NCBI RefSeq assembly: GCF_000802225.1
Contig: NZ_JTDI01000002.1
Span: 330,501 to 394,500 of the forward strand
Reading direction: 5' to 3'
Origin: Novosphingobium malaysiense
GTDB taxonomy: Bacteria; Pseudomonadota; Alphaproteobacteria; Sphingomonadales; Sphingomonadaceae
Length of the DNA: 64,000 bases
Shown: positions 1-10,538 of the stretch, piece by piece
Numbering within the stretch: position 1 is the first letter of the stretch
Layout of the letters: every line of letters starts with the position of its first letter
Made by a program: the position numbers and the translations under genes
The notes under the pieces: generated by a model
Databases searched by the model: none
What the model saw: only the letters and a program-made list of their open reading frames with translations
What the model was told of the DNA's origin: nothing

Positions 1-563
1 TGGTCGCCCCAGACGTAGCGGCCTTCGAGCATCGCGGTGCGGATCGTCAGGTCGGATTTCGACATGCGCACCATGTCGTCGAGCGAACGGCTCGAATGGC
101 CGACCTTCAGCGAGAGGTCCCACATGAAGTAGAGCATCGCCTCGATGACCTGCTCGCACCATGGCGTCTGCTTCATCGGGGTGAGAAACGCGATGTCGAC
201 ATCCGAGTGGGGGGCCATCTCGCCGCGGCCATAGCCGCCCACCGCCATGATCGTCAGCCGCTCTCCCTTCGAGCGGTTGTTGACCGGATAGACGTGGGTA
301 ACGACGTAGTCGTGGATGATGCGGATCAGTTGGTCGGTAAGGAAAGCCTGCGCTTCGGCGACTTCGTGCCCGGCCGATGGTTTCTCCACCAGGCGGCGCG
401 CAATCTCCACGCGGCCCGCATCCAGGGCGCCGCGCAGCAGATCGACGATATGCTTGCGCCGCTTTGTCGCGCCATGTTCGGCGACGATGGCATCTATGCG
501 CTCGACGAGGTCGCGCCGATCGATCACGGTTCGGGGCGAAGGAATGCGGATCACGCTGTTCAT
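1..563 (-). CDS. glnD: [Protein-PII] uridylyltransferase GlnD, N-terminal part (runs off the left edge)
   Basis: Cytoplasmic sensor of glutamine that adds UMP to, or removes it from, PII proteins. Only the first 187 codons are in the window, read leftward from the ATG at 563. The visible part is the start of the nucleotidyltransferase domain: the GGYGRGEM loop followed by SDVDIAF, which supplies the GG and DxD metal-binding residues of this family, then the following helix region (MLYFMWDLSLKVGHSSR). The HD and ACT domains expected downstream lie outside the window. Its substrate is very probably the GlnB encoded at 29735-30073. It is divergent from lgt across about 217 bases in which I see no other gene. 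Identification is firm from the motif set; completeness cannot be judged. Confidence 0.93.
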   Translation of the reverse strand, partial: MNSVIRIPSPRTVIDRRDLVERIDAIVAEHGATKRRKHIVDLLRGALDAGRVEIARRLVEKPSAGHEVAEAQAFLTDQLIRIIHDYVVTHVYPVNNRSKGERLTIMAVGGYGRGEMAPHSDVDIAFLTPMKQTPWCEQVIEAMLYFMWDLSLKVGHSSRSLDDMVRMSKSDLTIRTAMLEGRYVWGD

Positions 564-780
564 GGCGCGGCTTTAGACCGTCGCCATGGCTATTGAAAGG
601 CAGCCGGAGCGATCATCGTGATCGGCAGCTCCGTTCGGCGGCGATCGCTGGAAGCGACAAAGCGTCGGCATGTGTGAAAACGCGGCTACCATCGATGCGC
701 GGGCTATGCCAGAAGGCGCCGGTGTCCGAGCGCGCCGCATGCGCGCCGGGGTCCAACGATAAGCCAGCGAGGTCGAAAAC

Positions 781-1686
781 TTGTCCCTGATACCTCTGGC
801 CGCCGCGGCTGCGGCCCAAGTGCATGAACCGATCTACTGGGTGAACCTTCACCTCTCGAACTATCTCTTCAAGATCGGCAGCTTCGAACTGCGCTGGTAC
901 TCGCTGGCCTATCTCGCAGGCATCGTCCTTGGCTACTGGCACCTCACGCGCATGATCAAGGCGCCCGGCGCGCCGATGGCGCAGCGCCATGCCGACGACC
1001 TGTTCTTCTACTGCACGCTCGGCATCATCCTGGGCGGGCGCCTCGGCTATGCCACATTCTACACCGGCGGCAATTCCGACATCCCCAGCATGTGGCTGCA
1101 CCCGACCGAACTGGTCCAGCTCTGGCATGGCGGCATGAGCTTCCATGGCGGCCTGATCGGCGTGTTGCTCGCGCTGGCCTGGGTCTCTTGGCGCAATGGC
1201 CTCAATTTCCTGCGCGTGGCGGACTACATTGCCGTCTGCGTGCCTTTCGGCATGATGTTCGGCCGGCTCGCCAATTTCGTGAACGGCGAACTCTGGGGCC
1301 GGGTGACCGATGCAAGCGTGCCCTGGGCGATGGTCTTCCCCGATGCCGGCCCGCTCCCCCGCCACCCCAGCCAGCTGTACGAGGCGGGACTGGAAGGGCT
1401 GCTGATGATCGTGGTCATGCTGCTGCTGTTCTGGAAGACCCGCGCCCGCTTCCGGCCCGGACTGATGGTCGGCGTCTTCACCGTCGGTATCGGCTGTGCG
1501 CGTTTCATCGTCGAATTCTACCGCCAGCCGGATGCCCAGCTTGCCGAATTCGCGCGCAACACGGGGCTTTCGATGGGGCAGTGGCTGACGATCCCGCTGA
1601 TTGCGCTCGGCCTGTTCTTCGTGCTGCGCGCGTTGATGAAGCCGGCACTGGCGAGTGGTCGGCCGGCGAGCGCCGCGGCGGCCTGA
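781..1686 (+). CDS. lgt: Prolipoprotein diacylglyceryl transferase
   Basis: Inner-membrane enzyme that transfers diacylglyceryl from phosphatidylglycerol to the lipobox cysteine of prolipoproteins, the first step of lipoprotein maturation. The 301-residue product has about seven hydrophobic segments, the HGGMSFHGGLIG motif and the Lgt signature GRLANFVNGELWGR. The start is a TTG at 781 with a GAGGT-like site a few bases upstream; no better-placed ATG exists before the conserved region. The stop overlaps the start of the next gene by one base (TGATG), so the two are translationally coupled. Several predicted lipoproteins in this window (2769, 15102, 26263, 33201, 55974) would be its clients. 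Confidence 0.95.
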   Translation: MSLIPLAAAAAAQVHEPIYWVNLHLSNYLFKIGSFELRWYSLAYLAGIVLGYWHLTRMIKAPGAPMAQRHADDLFFYCTLGIILGGRLGYATFYTGGNSDIPSMWLHPTELVQLWHGGMSFHGGLIGVLLALAWVSWRNGLNFLRVADYIAVCVPFGMMFGRLANFVNGELWGRVTDASVPWAMVFPDAGPLPRHPSQLYEAGLEGLLMIVVMLLLFWKTRARFRPGLMVGVFTVGIGCARFIVEFYRQPDAQLAEFARNTGLSMGQWLTIPLIALGLFFVLRALMKPALASGRPASAAAA

Positions 1687-2738
1687 TGGAGCGGGGCGCG
1701 GAACCGCTCTCGGCGATCTTCCAGCGGCTGATCGCCAACTACGGTCCGATTTCGGTGATGCACTACATGGGCGAATCGAACGCCCGGTACTATGCCGACA
1801 AGGACCCGCTCGGCAGCGGCGGCGACTTCATCACCGCACCCGAGATCAGCCAGATGTTCGGCGAACTGATCGGTCTGTGGCTGGCCGACATCTGGATCCG
1901 CGCCGGCCGCGACGAGGACGTGCATTACGTCGAGCTGGGGCCCGGCCGCGGCACGCTGGCGCGCGATGCGCTGCGGGCGATGAAGCGCTACGGGCTGGAG
2001 CCCAGGGTCCATTTCGTCGAGAGCTCGACCGCGCTCAAGGACATCCAGCTCGCCGCCGTCCCCCAGGCCCACTGGCACCACGACGTTTCCAGCCTGCCGC
2101 TCCACGGGCCGATGCTGGTGATCGCCAACGAGTTCCTCGATGCACTGCCGGTGCGCCAGCTGGTGAAGACCGGGCAGGGGTGGCGCGAGCGCATGGTCGA
2201 TTGTCGTGAAGGGCGCTTCGTGCCGGTCGCCGGCGAAAAGCCGATGGATGCGGCCGTGCCGGCAGAACTGAAGGACCAGCCTGAAGGCACGCTGATCGAA
2301 ACCTGTCCGGGCGCCTCCGCCGTCGTCTACGAGATTGCCGGCCGTCTCGTCGATCAGGGCGGCGCGGCGCTGTTTATCGACTACGGTCACGACCGGATGC
2401 GGACGGGCTCCACCTTGCAGGCGCTCAAGGCCCATACCAAGGTCGATCCCTTCGCGCTGCCGGGCGAAGCGGACCTGACATGCCACGTCGATTTCGCGGC
2501 CATGGCCAATGCCGCCCTGGCCCGCGGCGCGCGACATCTCGGCACGGTCACGCAGGGCCGTTTCCTGCGCGAACTGGGAATCGAGACCCGGGCCGACAAT
2601 CTCGCCGCCTTCGCCCCGCAGCACGCCGCGGCCATCCAGTCCGCCAAGGAGCGCCTTATCGGCGAGGGGCAGATGGGCGCCCTGTTCAAGGTCATGGGCC
2701 TGACCTCGCCCGACTGGCCGGATGGCGCAGGGTTCTGA
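1686..2738 (+). CDS. Class I SAM-dependent methyltransferase, MidA/NDUFAF7 family
   Basis: Predicted protein-arginine methyltransferase of the family whose mitochondrial members (NDUFAF7/MidA) methylate a subunit of respiratory complex I. In 350 residues it carries the family's N-terminal GGDFITAPEISQMFGE motif, the SAM-binding ELGPGRGTLARDALR loop, and VIANEFLDALPVRQ in the middle. The ATG overlaps the lgt stop, so it is the second gene of a two-gene operon. In many sphingomonads, as I recall, a purine nucleosidase (pgeF/laccase-domain) gene follows; here a converging gene follows after 30 bases instead. The family assignment is strong, but the substrate in bacteria is inferred from the mitochondrial homologue. 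Confidence 0.9.
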   Translation: MERGAEPLSAIFQRLIANYGPISVMHYMGESNARYYADKDPLGSGGDFITAPEISQMFGELIGLWLADIWIRAGRDEDVHYVELGPGRGTLARDALRAMKRYGLEPRVHFVESSTALKDIQLAAVPQAHWHHDVSSLPLHGPMLVIANEFLDALPVRQLVKTGQGWRERMVDCREGRFVPVAGEKPMDAAVPAELKDQPEGTLIETCPGASAVVYEIAGRLVDQGGAALFIDYGHDRMRTGSTLQALKAHTKVDPFALPGEADLTCHVDFAAMANAALARGARHLGTVTQGRFLRELGIETRADNLAAFAPQHAAAIQSAKERLIGEGQMGALFKVMGLTSPDWPDGAGF

Positions 2739-2768
2739 TCGGGTCCTTGCCGGCCAGGGCGATGCGCC

Positions 2769-4529
2769 TCAGCCCCCTACCTTCACGGCACGCTCTTCCT
2801 TCGGGACCTCGCGGACGGGGACGGCGGCGATCCATTGCTGGAAGGCTTCGTTGTCGATCATGCCGCGCACCTCGTTTGTGCCCTCGGTGAAAGTGGTGAA
2901 GCCGTCGCCGCCCTCGGCGAGGAAATTGACGACGGTCACCCGGTAGGTGGCCACTGGATTGATCGGCTCCCCGTTCAGCGTCAGCGAAACGAGACGGCTT
3001 CCCGACGGGCGGCTCATGTCGAAGGTGTACTTGACGCCTGCCGACGGCGCGAGCGCCTGCTGCGCGCCTTCATCGTCCAGCCCTTCCTCGATCAGGTCGT
3101 AGAGCTGCGAACCGGTGAGCGTCATCGTCACGAGATCGTTGTTGAACGGTTGCACGGCATAGACCTGCCCGAAGGTCACGGTACCATCGGGCGCCGGATC
3201 GAGCGGGGCGCGGATGCCGAAGGGGTTGGTGAACGCAATCTGCGCGCCGGCCTTCTTGCTGGCCGCAAGCTGGGAATCGGCGATCAGGTTGCCCAGCGGC
3301 CCGCCGAATTCGCTCTCGCTCGAAGGCTTGGAGGCAGGGCCGGAAATCTTGCCGACGGGCCGCGAGACCAGGTCCTTGGCATCCTTGACGTAGGACGCGA
3401 CGTACCGGGCCACGTCCTTGCGGGGGCGGAAGCGCGGGTAGAGCCTGGTGTTCGGCACATCGCCGCGCCCGCTCGAATACCCTTCCGATTGCACGATCAC
3501 GTTGCGCGCGGTCTTGGCGATGACGCGGTGCGTTTGCGGATCGATGGTGAGGGTGATGTCCGTCACCAGTTTGCCATAGACGCCGGCGCTGGTCAGCAGG
3601 ATCGAGGAGCCATCGCCGCTCTGGCCGTAGTGGCACACGTATTGCCAGTGTGTGTGGCCGGAAACGACGAGGTCGACGCCGGGATCGAGCTTGTCGAGGA
3701 TCGGCTTGATCGCGCCAGTCAGGTTGTCGCAGCCATTGGAGTCGCCCAGCGTCGTCTTGCCGCCCTGGTGGATCAGCACGACCACGGCATCGGCGCCTTG
3801 GGCCTTGAGCCGGGGGATTTCGCGGTTGATCGCCTCTGCCTCGTCGCCGAAGGTCAGGCCCTTGACCTCTTCCGGAGCGACCAGCATCGGCACGTCGCGC
3901 AGCGAGAGGCCGATGAAGCCGACCGTCACCTTGTTCGCGCCGGTGCCGAAGCTCTTGAGGCCCGTCGCCGGAAACAGGGTTTTTCCATCCGTCTTGTAAG
4001 TGCTGGCGGACAGGTACTTGTATCGCGCACCCTGGAACTGCTCGAGTTGGCAGGGCTGGAGCCGCGTGTTTTTCTCGCAGCCGCCGCTCTGCAGGCGCTG
4101 CAGTTCCTTCCAGCCGCGGTCGAATTCGTGGTTGCCCACCGCGTTGAACTCGAGCCCGATGCGATTCATTACGCCGACTGCCGGCTCGTCGAGATGCAGC
4201 GAGGAGGCAAGCTGCGACGCGCTTGTGAGATCGCCTGCCGCCACCACCACGTTGTTGGGATGCTCGGCCTTGAGCGCATCGACCGCGGAGGCCAGCCATG
4301 CAGCCCCGCCCGCGGGCACGGGTATCGATCCGCCCTTTCCGTCCGGAGCCGCTACCGCCGCCTTGGGCGGTTCGAGTGCACCGTGGAAATCGTTGATCGC
4401 GATGATGCCGACGTCGACGCCCTGAGCCGTCGGCGCCGAAGCGCGATGGGCGGTTTGCGGCGTGGCGCAGGCTGCGAGCAGGGAGAGGGCGGCCAGGGGG
4501 GCGGAGCGAGTCAGGGCCTTGAAGATCAT
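2769..4529 (-). CDS. Bifunctional metallophosphatase/5'-nucleotidase lipoprotein (UshA-like)
   Basis: Predicted periplasmic, membrane-anchored enzyme that releases phosphate from nucleotides or nucleotide sugars. The 586-residue product begins with a lipoprotein signal peptide ending in the lipobox LAAC (Cys about residue 21). The N-terminal metallophosphatase domain shows the metal-ligand motifs NDFHG, GDLTSAS, GNHEFDRG and GHTH. The C-terminal 5'-nucleotidase domain contains NPFGIRAPL and the substrate-binding FNNDLVTMTLTG region. Length agrees with the family. It faces the methyltransferase gene tail to tail across about 30 bases. The exact substrate (5'-AMP, UDP-sugar or 2',3'-cyclic nucleotide) cannot be decided from sequence. 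Confidence 0.92.
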   Translation of the reverse strand: MIFKALTRSAPLAALSLLAACATPQTAHRASAPTAQGVDVGIIAINDFHGALEPPKAAVAAPDGKGGSIPVPAGGAAWLASAVDALKAEHPNNVVVAAGDLTSASQLASSLHLDEPAVGVMNRIGLEFNAVGNHEFDRGWKELQRLQSGGCEKNTRLQPCQLEQFQGARYKYLSASTYKTDGKTLFPATGLKSFGTGANKVTVGFIGLSLRDVPMLVAPEEVKGLTFGDEAEAINREIPRLKAQGADAVVVLIHQGGKTTLGDSNGCDNLTGAIKPILDKLDPGVDLVVSGHTHWQYVCHYGQSGDGSSILLTSAGVYGKLVTDITLTIDPQTHRVIAKTARNVIVQSEGYSSGRGDVPNTRLYPRFRPRKDVARYVASYVKDAKDLVSRPVGKISGPASKPSSESEFGGPLGNLIADSQLAASKKAGAQIAFTNPFGIRAPLDPAPDGTVTFGQVYAVQPFNNDLVTMTLTGSQLYDLIEEGLDDEGAQQALAPSAGVKYTFDMSRPSGSRLVSLTLNGEPINPVATYRVTVVNFLAEGGDGFTTFTEGTNEVRGMIDNEAFQQWIAAVPVREVPKEERAVKVGG

Positions 4530-4597
4530 GGCGTCGCTCTATCGCATGGAAACATGACGCTCCAACGACCAAATTGCGCACGGGGCGTTGCCGTTTT

Positions 4598-4999
4598 CTA
4601 AGGCTGGTCCTGTTCGAGGTCGTGCATCTGTTCGTCCGAGAGGCCGAAGTGATGACCGACCTCGTGGACCACGACGTGGGTGACGAGGTCTTCCAGCCGC
4701 ACGCCGGTCTGCCGCCATTCGGCAAGGAGAGGCTGCCGGTAGAGCGTGATGCGCGGCGGAAATTGTCCCGAACTCCAAACCGATTCCTCGCTCATCGGCC
4801 GGCCGTGGTAGAGCCCGGTCAGCTGGAACGGGTCCGTGAGGCCCACTGCCGCGAGCGTTTCGGCATCGGCGTATTCCTGGATGTGGACGGTGATGCCATC
4901 GAGGTGGTCGGCAAAGGGCGCGGGGATGCGCGCGAAGGCCGCATGCGCCAGCGCCTCGAAGTCGGCGGCGGAAGGAGTGGATCCGAAGTGGCGGTTCAT
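4598..4999 (-). CDS. Small zincin-like metallopeptidase family protein (DUF1025/PF06262 type)
   Basis: A 133-residue cytoplasmic protein of the minimal zincin family. The C-terminal third carries the zinc site HEVGHHFGLSDEQMH, an HExxH motif followed by a third ligand within the typical short spacer. The FPPRITLYRQPL segment just before it is also family-like. Members are a single domain without a propeptide, as here. The start ATG at 4999 is the natural one; no signal peptide is visible. It reads leftward between the DUF2252 gene and the nucleotidase gene, with gaps of 105 and 68 bases, so co-transcription is possible but not obvious. No proteolytic substrate is known for the family. Confidence 0.9.
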   Translation of the reverse strand: MNRHFGSTPSAADFEALAHAAFARIPAPFADHLDGITVHIQEYADAETLAAVGLTDPFQLTGLYHGRPMSEESVWSSGQFPPRITLYRQPLLAEWRQTGVRLEDLVTHVVVHEVGHHFGLSDEQMHDLEQDQP

Positions 5000-5104
5000 G
5001 AGGACGATTCTGCCACGAACGCGGCGATACGAGAACCGCGATTTCGCGACGCCTGTTGCCCGTGCGTCGCTATCGCGTGCCGCAATTGCGGATGTGTCAT
5101 GTTG

Positions 5105-6595
5105 CTAGAGTTCGAGCGCCTTGCGCGAAAGGCCGCCCAGCTTCCAGTCGCGCTTGTAGGCCTTCCAGTCCTTCTTGATACGGCGCGCCGCTTCTTCGGC
5201 AAAGCAGACGACGTCGTCCACGAACAGGTCATGGGGTTCCATTGCCTTGAGTATCGCTGGCTCCACGTCATGGTCGATGGCGCCGGCATCGTCCGAACGG
5301 GCATGGGCGAGGGCAAGCGAGAAACCGCAGGCGTCGGCGTATTCCCGCCACGCGTCGTAGTCGAGGTCGTCGAGGTCCATGTCCTCGCGGTATGGCGCGC
5401 GCTCGCGGGTGAGGAAGCTTTTGCCCTCGATCTCGATCGCCCCGTAGAAGGCATCGCCATTGGGCAGGTGGACGCGCTGGCCCTTGGCGATACGGTCCGC
5501 CAGTTTGCCGGGGTCGAGGTCGCCGGTGGGCACGATGCCGTCCAGGGCGCTGCTGCGGGCGCGCTTGAATTCGACGATTATGTCGTCGCAGCCGTCGCCG
5601 TTGGGGCCTTCCAGCATGACATAGAAGCGCGCGAGGCCCAGCGATGCCGTGCCTGCACCGTGCCGCACGGCGACGTCCTTCACTTTCAGGTCTCCGCAGC
5701 GGCCGCCCTTGCAGATAGCGTTGGTCTCGGCGAGGCGCTCCACGTGTTGCTGGAATTCGTCGCGGCGCGAGGACACCGGCTCGATCTCGTCCGAGGCGCG
5801 GAAGCCCTTGCGCTGTTCGTCATGGTGCTTTTCGCGCAACCATGCATCTCGACTGCTGGCGGCTTCCTCGAACAGACGGGCAATGATCGGCGGCGCATTG
5901 TCCATCCGGATCACTTCGTGCGTTTCGGTTTCGTGCTCGGCAAAATGGCGCAGGCCCCTGATGTAGCCCTGCAGAAAGCAGGCAGCGACCTTGCGCCGCT
6001 TCTTCTTCTTGAGACCACCTTCGCATTTTGCACCGAGTACGAAGCCGGTCGCGCCGCGCTTGAGATCCCAGGTGAAAGGTCCGTAGGTAACCTCGTCGAA
6101 GTCGTTGACCGAGAAGATCGGCACGTTGTCGCGGTTGGGCATCACGCCGAAATTTCCGGGATGGACGTCTCCCAGCAGCAGGACCTTTGGCAGCGCCGCG
6201 TCAGTGCCGGCGATGTCGCGGTAGAACACCAGCGCCGTACCGCGGAAGTACTTGTAGAGGTCCTTCGCCAGTTCCTTGAACTTGAGGTCGGTGCCCTGCG
6301 CATGGGCTTCCAGCCGCTCGGCGTGATCCTCCAGGATGGTCGCGCGCACGTGTTCGCGTCGGGCCTGCCCGGTCAGCACGGTGGGCAGCGTGACGGCGGC
6401 CTCTTCGGCGTAGCGCTGCGCGAGCCGGCGATAGGCCTGCGCGCGTTTCTCGCCGCGCCTCTTGGTGTGAACCTGTTGCCGGTCGGATGCGGATTCTGCC
6501 TTGCGCGGTCCGCTCTTCTTCCCGCCGTTGCCTTTCCGGCCGGCGCCTTTGCCGGACGGCTTCTTCGCGCGGGCGTTGGTGGTGTCTTGAGCCAT
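5105..6595 (-). CDS. DUF2252 family protein
   Basis: A 496-residue protein of the DUF2252 family, whose fold has been suggested to resemble kinases; the function is unproven. Diagnostic segments are GDVHPGNFGVMP, SVNDFDEVTYGPFTWDLKR and CFLQGYIRGL. The N-terminal 45 residues are lysine- and arginine-rich, low in complexity and probably disordered. I start at the ATG at 6595 (MAQDTT); a TTG two codons earlier is possible. No Shine-Dalgarno sequence precedes either. A GGAAC-N16-GGTT element ends only about 10 bases upstream, so the transcript may be nearly leaderless and the gene may belong to the EcfG stress regulon (inference). The family name is secure, the biochemical role unknown. Confidence 0.88.
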   Translation of the reverse strand: MAQDTTNARAKKPSGKGAGRKGNGGKKSGPRKAESASDRQQVHTKRRGEKRAQAYRRLAQRYAEEAAVTLPTVLTGQARREHVRATILEDHAERLEAHAQGTDLKFKELAKDLYKYFRGTALVFYRDIAGTDAALPKVLLLGDVHPGNFGVMPNRDNVPIFSVNDFDEVTYGPFTWDLKRGATGFVLGAKCEGGLKKKKRRKVAACFLQGYIRGLRHFAEHETETHEVIRMDNAPPIIARLFEEAASSRDAWLREKHHDEQRKGFRASDEIEPVSSRRDEFQQHVERLAETNAICKGGRCGDLKVKDVAVRHGAGTASLGLARFYVMLEGPNGDGCDDIIVEFKRARSSALDGIVPTGDLDPGKLADRIAKGQRVHLPNGDAFYGAIEIEGKSFLTRERAPYREDMDLDDLDYDAWREYADACGFSLALAHARSDDAGAIDHDVEPAILKAMEPHDLFVDDVVCFAEEAARRIKKDWKAYKRDWKLGGLSRKALEL

Positions 6596-6604
6596 GCACA
6601 AGCA

Positions 6605-6629
6605 AACCCGCGAAGGCGAATTGCGTTCC
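6605..6629 (-). promoter_or_regulatory. Candidate EcfG-type promoter of the DUF2252 gene
   Basis: Read on the minus strand this is GGAAC, 16 bases, then GGTT. The alphaproteobacterial general-stress sigma factor EcfG recognises GGAAC-N16/17-CGTT, so there is one mismatch in the -10 part. It ends about 10 bases before the ATG at 6595, which would give a leader of only a few bases. The absence of a ribosome-binding site at that start is consistent with this. Confidence 0.45.
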
Positions 6630-6682
6630 GCGGCGCAGTCAGGCTCTCGGCCTTGTGAAACGCGCCATCGGTGGGCGTAGCG

Positions 6683-7774
6683 TCACTGGCGCGATGATGG
6701 CTTCACGGTTGCAAGCGCAGAGGCTGGCGCGGTGAGCGTGAAACGCAGGCCCTCTGCCTCGAAGGTCAGGTCGCTGTGCCCCTGAAAATCGGCAGGCAGC
6801 ATGCGCGTCAGGATTTGCGTTCCGAACCCTTTGCGCGAGGGCTCTTCGGATGTGGGGGAGCCGCTTTCCTGCCATGTCAGGACGAAGGCGGAATCGGTTC
6901 CGTCTTGGTGGCGCGTCCAACGTATCGCAATGCGGCCCTCCGGGGCGCTCAGCGCGCCATACTTGCTCGCATTGGTGGCCAGTTCGTGGATCGCCAGTGC
7001 CAGCGAAAGCGTCTGGCGCCCCGTCACCACTACTCGCGGCCCTTCGACGATCGCGCGCTCTGGGTGGTCGAGATGCGGGGCGACGATGTGATTGATGATG
7101 TCGGCCACGTCGGCCTCGTTCCAGTCCGACCGGATCAGCACATCGTGGGTGCGGGCCATGGCCTGCAGGCGGCTCTCGAGGCGCTCGCGGGCATCGGCCA
7201 GGCTGATCTCGCCGCGCAGTGTCTGTGCGGCGATGGCCTGGGCAACGGCGAGTGCGTTCTTGACCCGGTGGACCAGCTCCTGCGCCACGACTTCCGACTG
7301 CTTGCGGCCAAGAACCGTCGGCGTCGTCTCGATCACGGTGTCGAGCATGCCGACGACCTTGCCATACTCGTCCCGGACGGGGCTGTAGCAGAAGGTGAAC
7401 CACGCGCTTTCCGGGTTTCCTTCACGCTCGATCTCGAGGGGGTAGTCCTCGATGAACGTGGGTTCGCCGGCATAGGCGCGCTCGGCAATCGGCCCGATAT
7501 TGTTCCAGACTTCGGACCAGACTTCGCTGAACGGCCTGCCCAGCGCAGGCGGCTTGCGGCCGAGTATCGGCAAGAAGGCGTCGTTGGGGATGGTGGTCAG
7601 GTCAGCGCCCCACACGATGCATTGCGGGAAGTGCGAACTGAGCACGATCGCGACCGTCGTCTTGAGCGTGGCAGGCCATTGCTCCGGCGGCCCGAGCGGA
7701 TGATCGGACCAGTCGTAGGCAAGAATTTGCTCGGCCATACGGCCGCCACCGTTCAGGAAATTCAGCATTTCCAT
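6683..7774 (-). CDS. PAS-type sensor histidine kinase of the HWE family
   Basis: A soluble 363-residue sensor kinase. Residues 1-125 form a PAS-like sensory domain of the kind that begins with YDWSDHPLGPPEQWP and PQCIVWG. Phosphoacceptor region: ELVHRVKNALAVAQAIAAQT with the histidine in VHRVKN. The ATPase domain has HELATNASKYGAL (N box) and the WQE that defines HWE kinases. There are no membrane segments. The ATG at 7774 is chosen because family members include the NFLNGGGRM stretch ahead of YDW; a GTG at 7780 or ATG at 7768 or 7738 are alternatives. No response regulator is adjacent. HWE kinases commonly respond to light or redox or feed the PhyR-EcfG stress pathway; the ligand here is unknown. 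Confidence 0.9.
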   Translation of the reverse strand: MEMLNFLNGGGRMAEQILAYDWSDHPLGPPEQWPATLKTTVAIVLSSHFPQCIVWGADLTTIPNDAFLPILGRKPPALGRPFSEVWSEVWNNIGPIAERAYAGEPTFIEDYPLEIEREGNPESAWFTFCYSPVRDEYGKVVGMLDTVIETTPTVLGRKQSEVVAQELVHRVKNALAVAQAIAAQTLRGEISLADARERLESRLQAMARTHDVLIRSDWNEADVADIINHIVAPHLDHPERAIVEGPRVVVTGRQTLSLALAIHELATNASKYGALSAPEGRIAIRWTRHQDGTDSAFVLTWQESGSPTSEEPSRKGFGTQILTRMLPADFQGHSDLTFEAEGLRFTLTAPASALATVKPSSRQ

Positions 7775-7834
7775 CCGCACGCTGGTAGGGGCGGAAGGGG
7801 GGCGACGGGTTCGAACGGTTGAAGCGTCAAGGCG

Positions 7835-10450
<2,616 letters not shown>

Positions 10451-10538
10451 CTACCGGCGCGCGATCGGCAGTTGCCTTCGCCGGCGGATGTGCTTCAATC
10501 CGGCGCGGTTCAGGGTTGCTCGGAACAGGAGACGGGAA

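Noticed and set aside
2835..4601. 588-codon plus-strand frame opposite the nucleotidase gene
   Set aside because: Antisense shadow; codon pattern and product are not protein-like.
4574..6658. Long plus-strand frame opposite the zincin and DUF2252 genes
   Set aside because: Antisense shadow; the real genes on the minus strand have clear family motifs.
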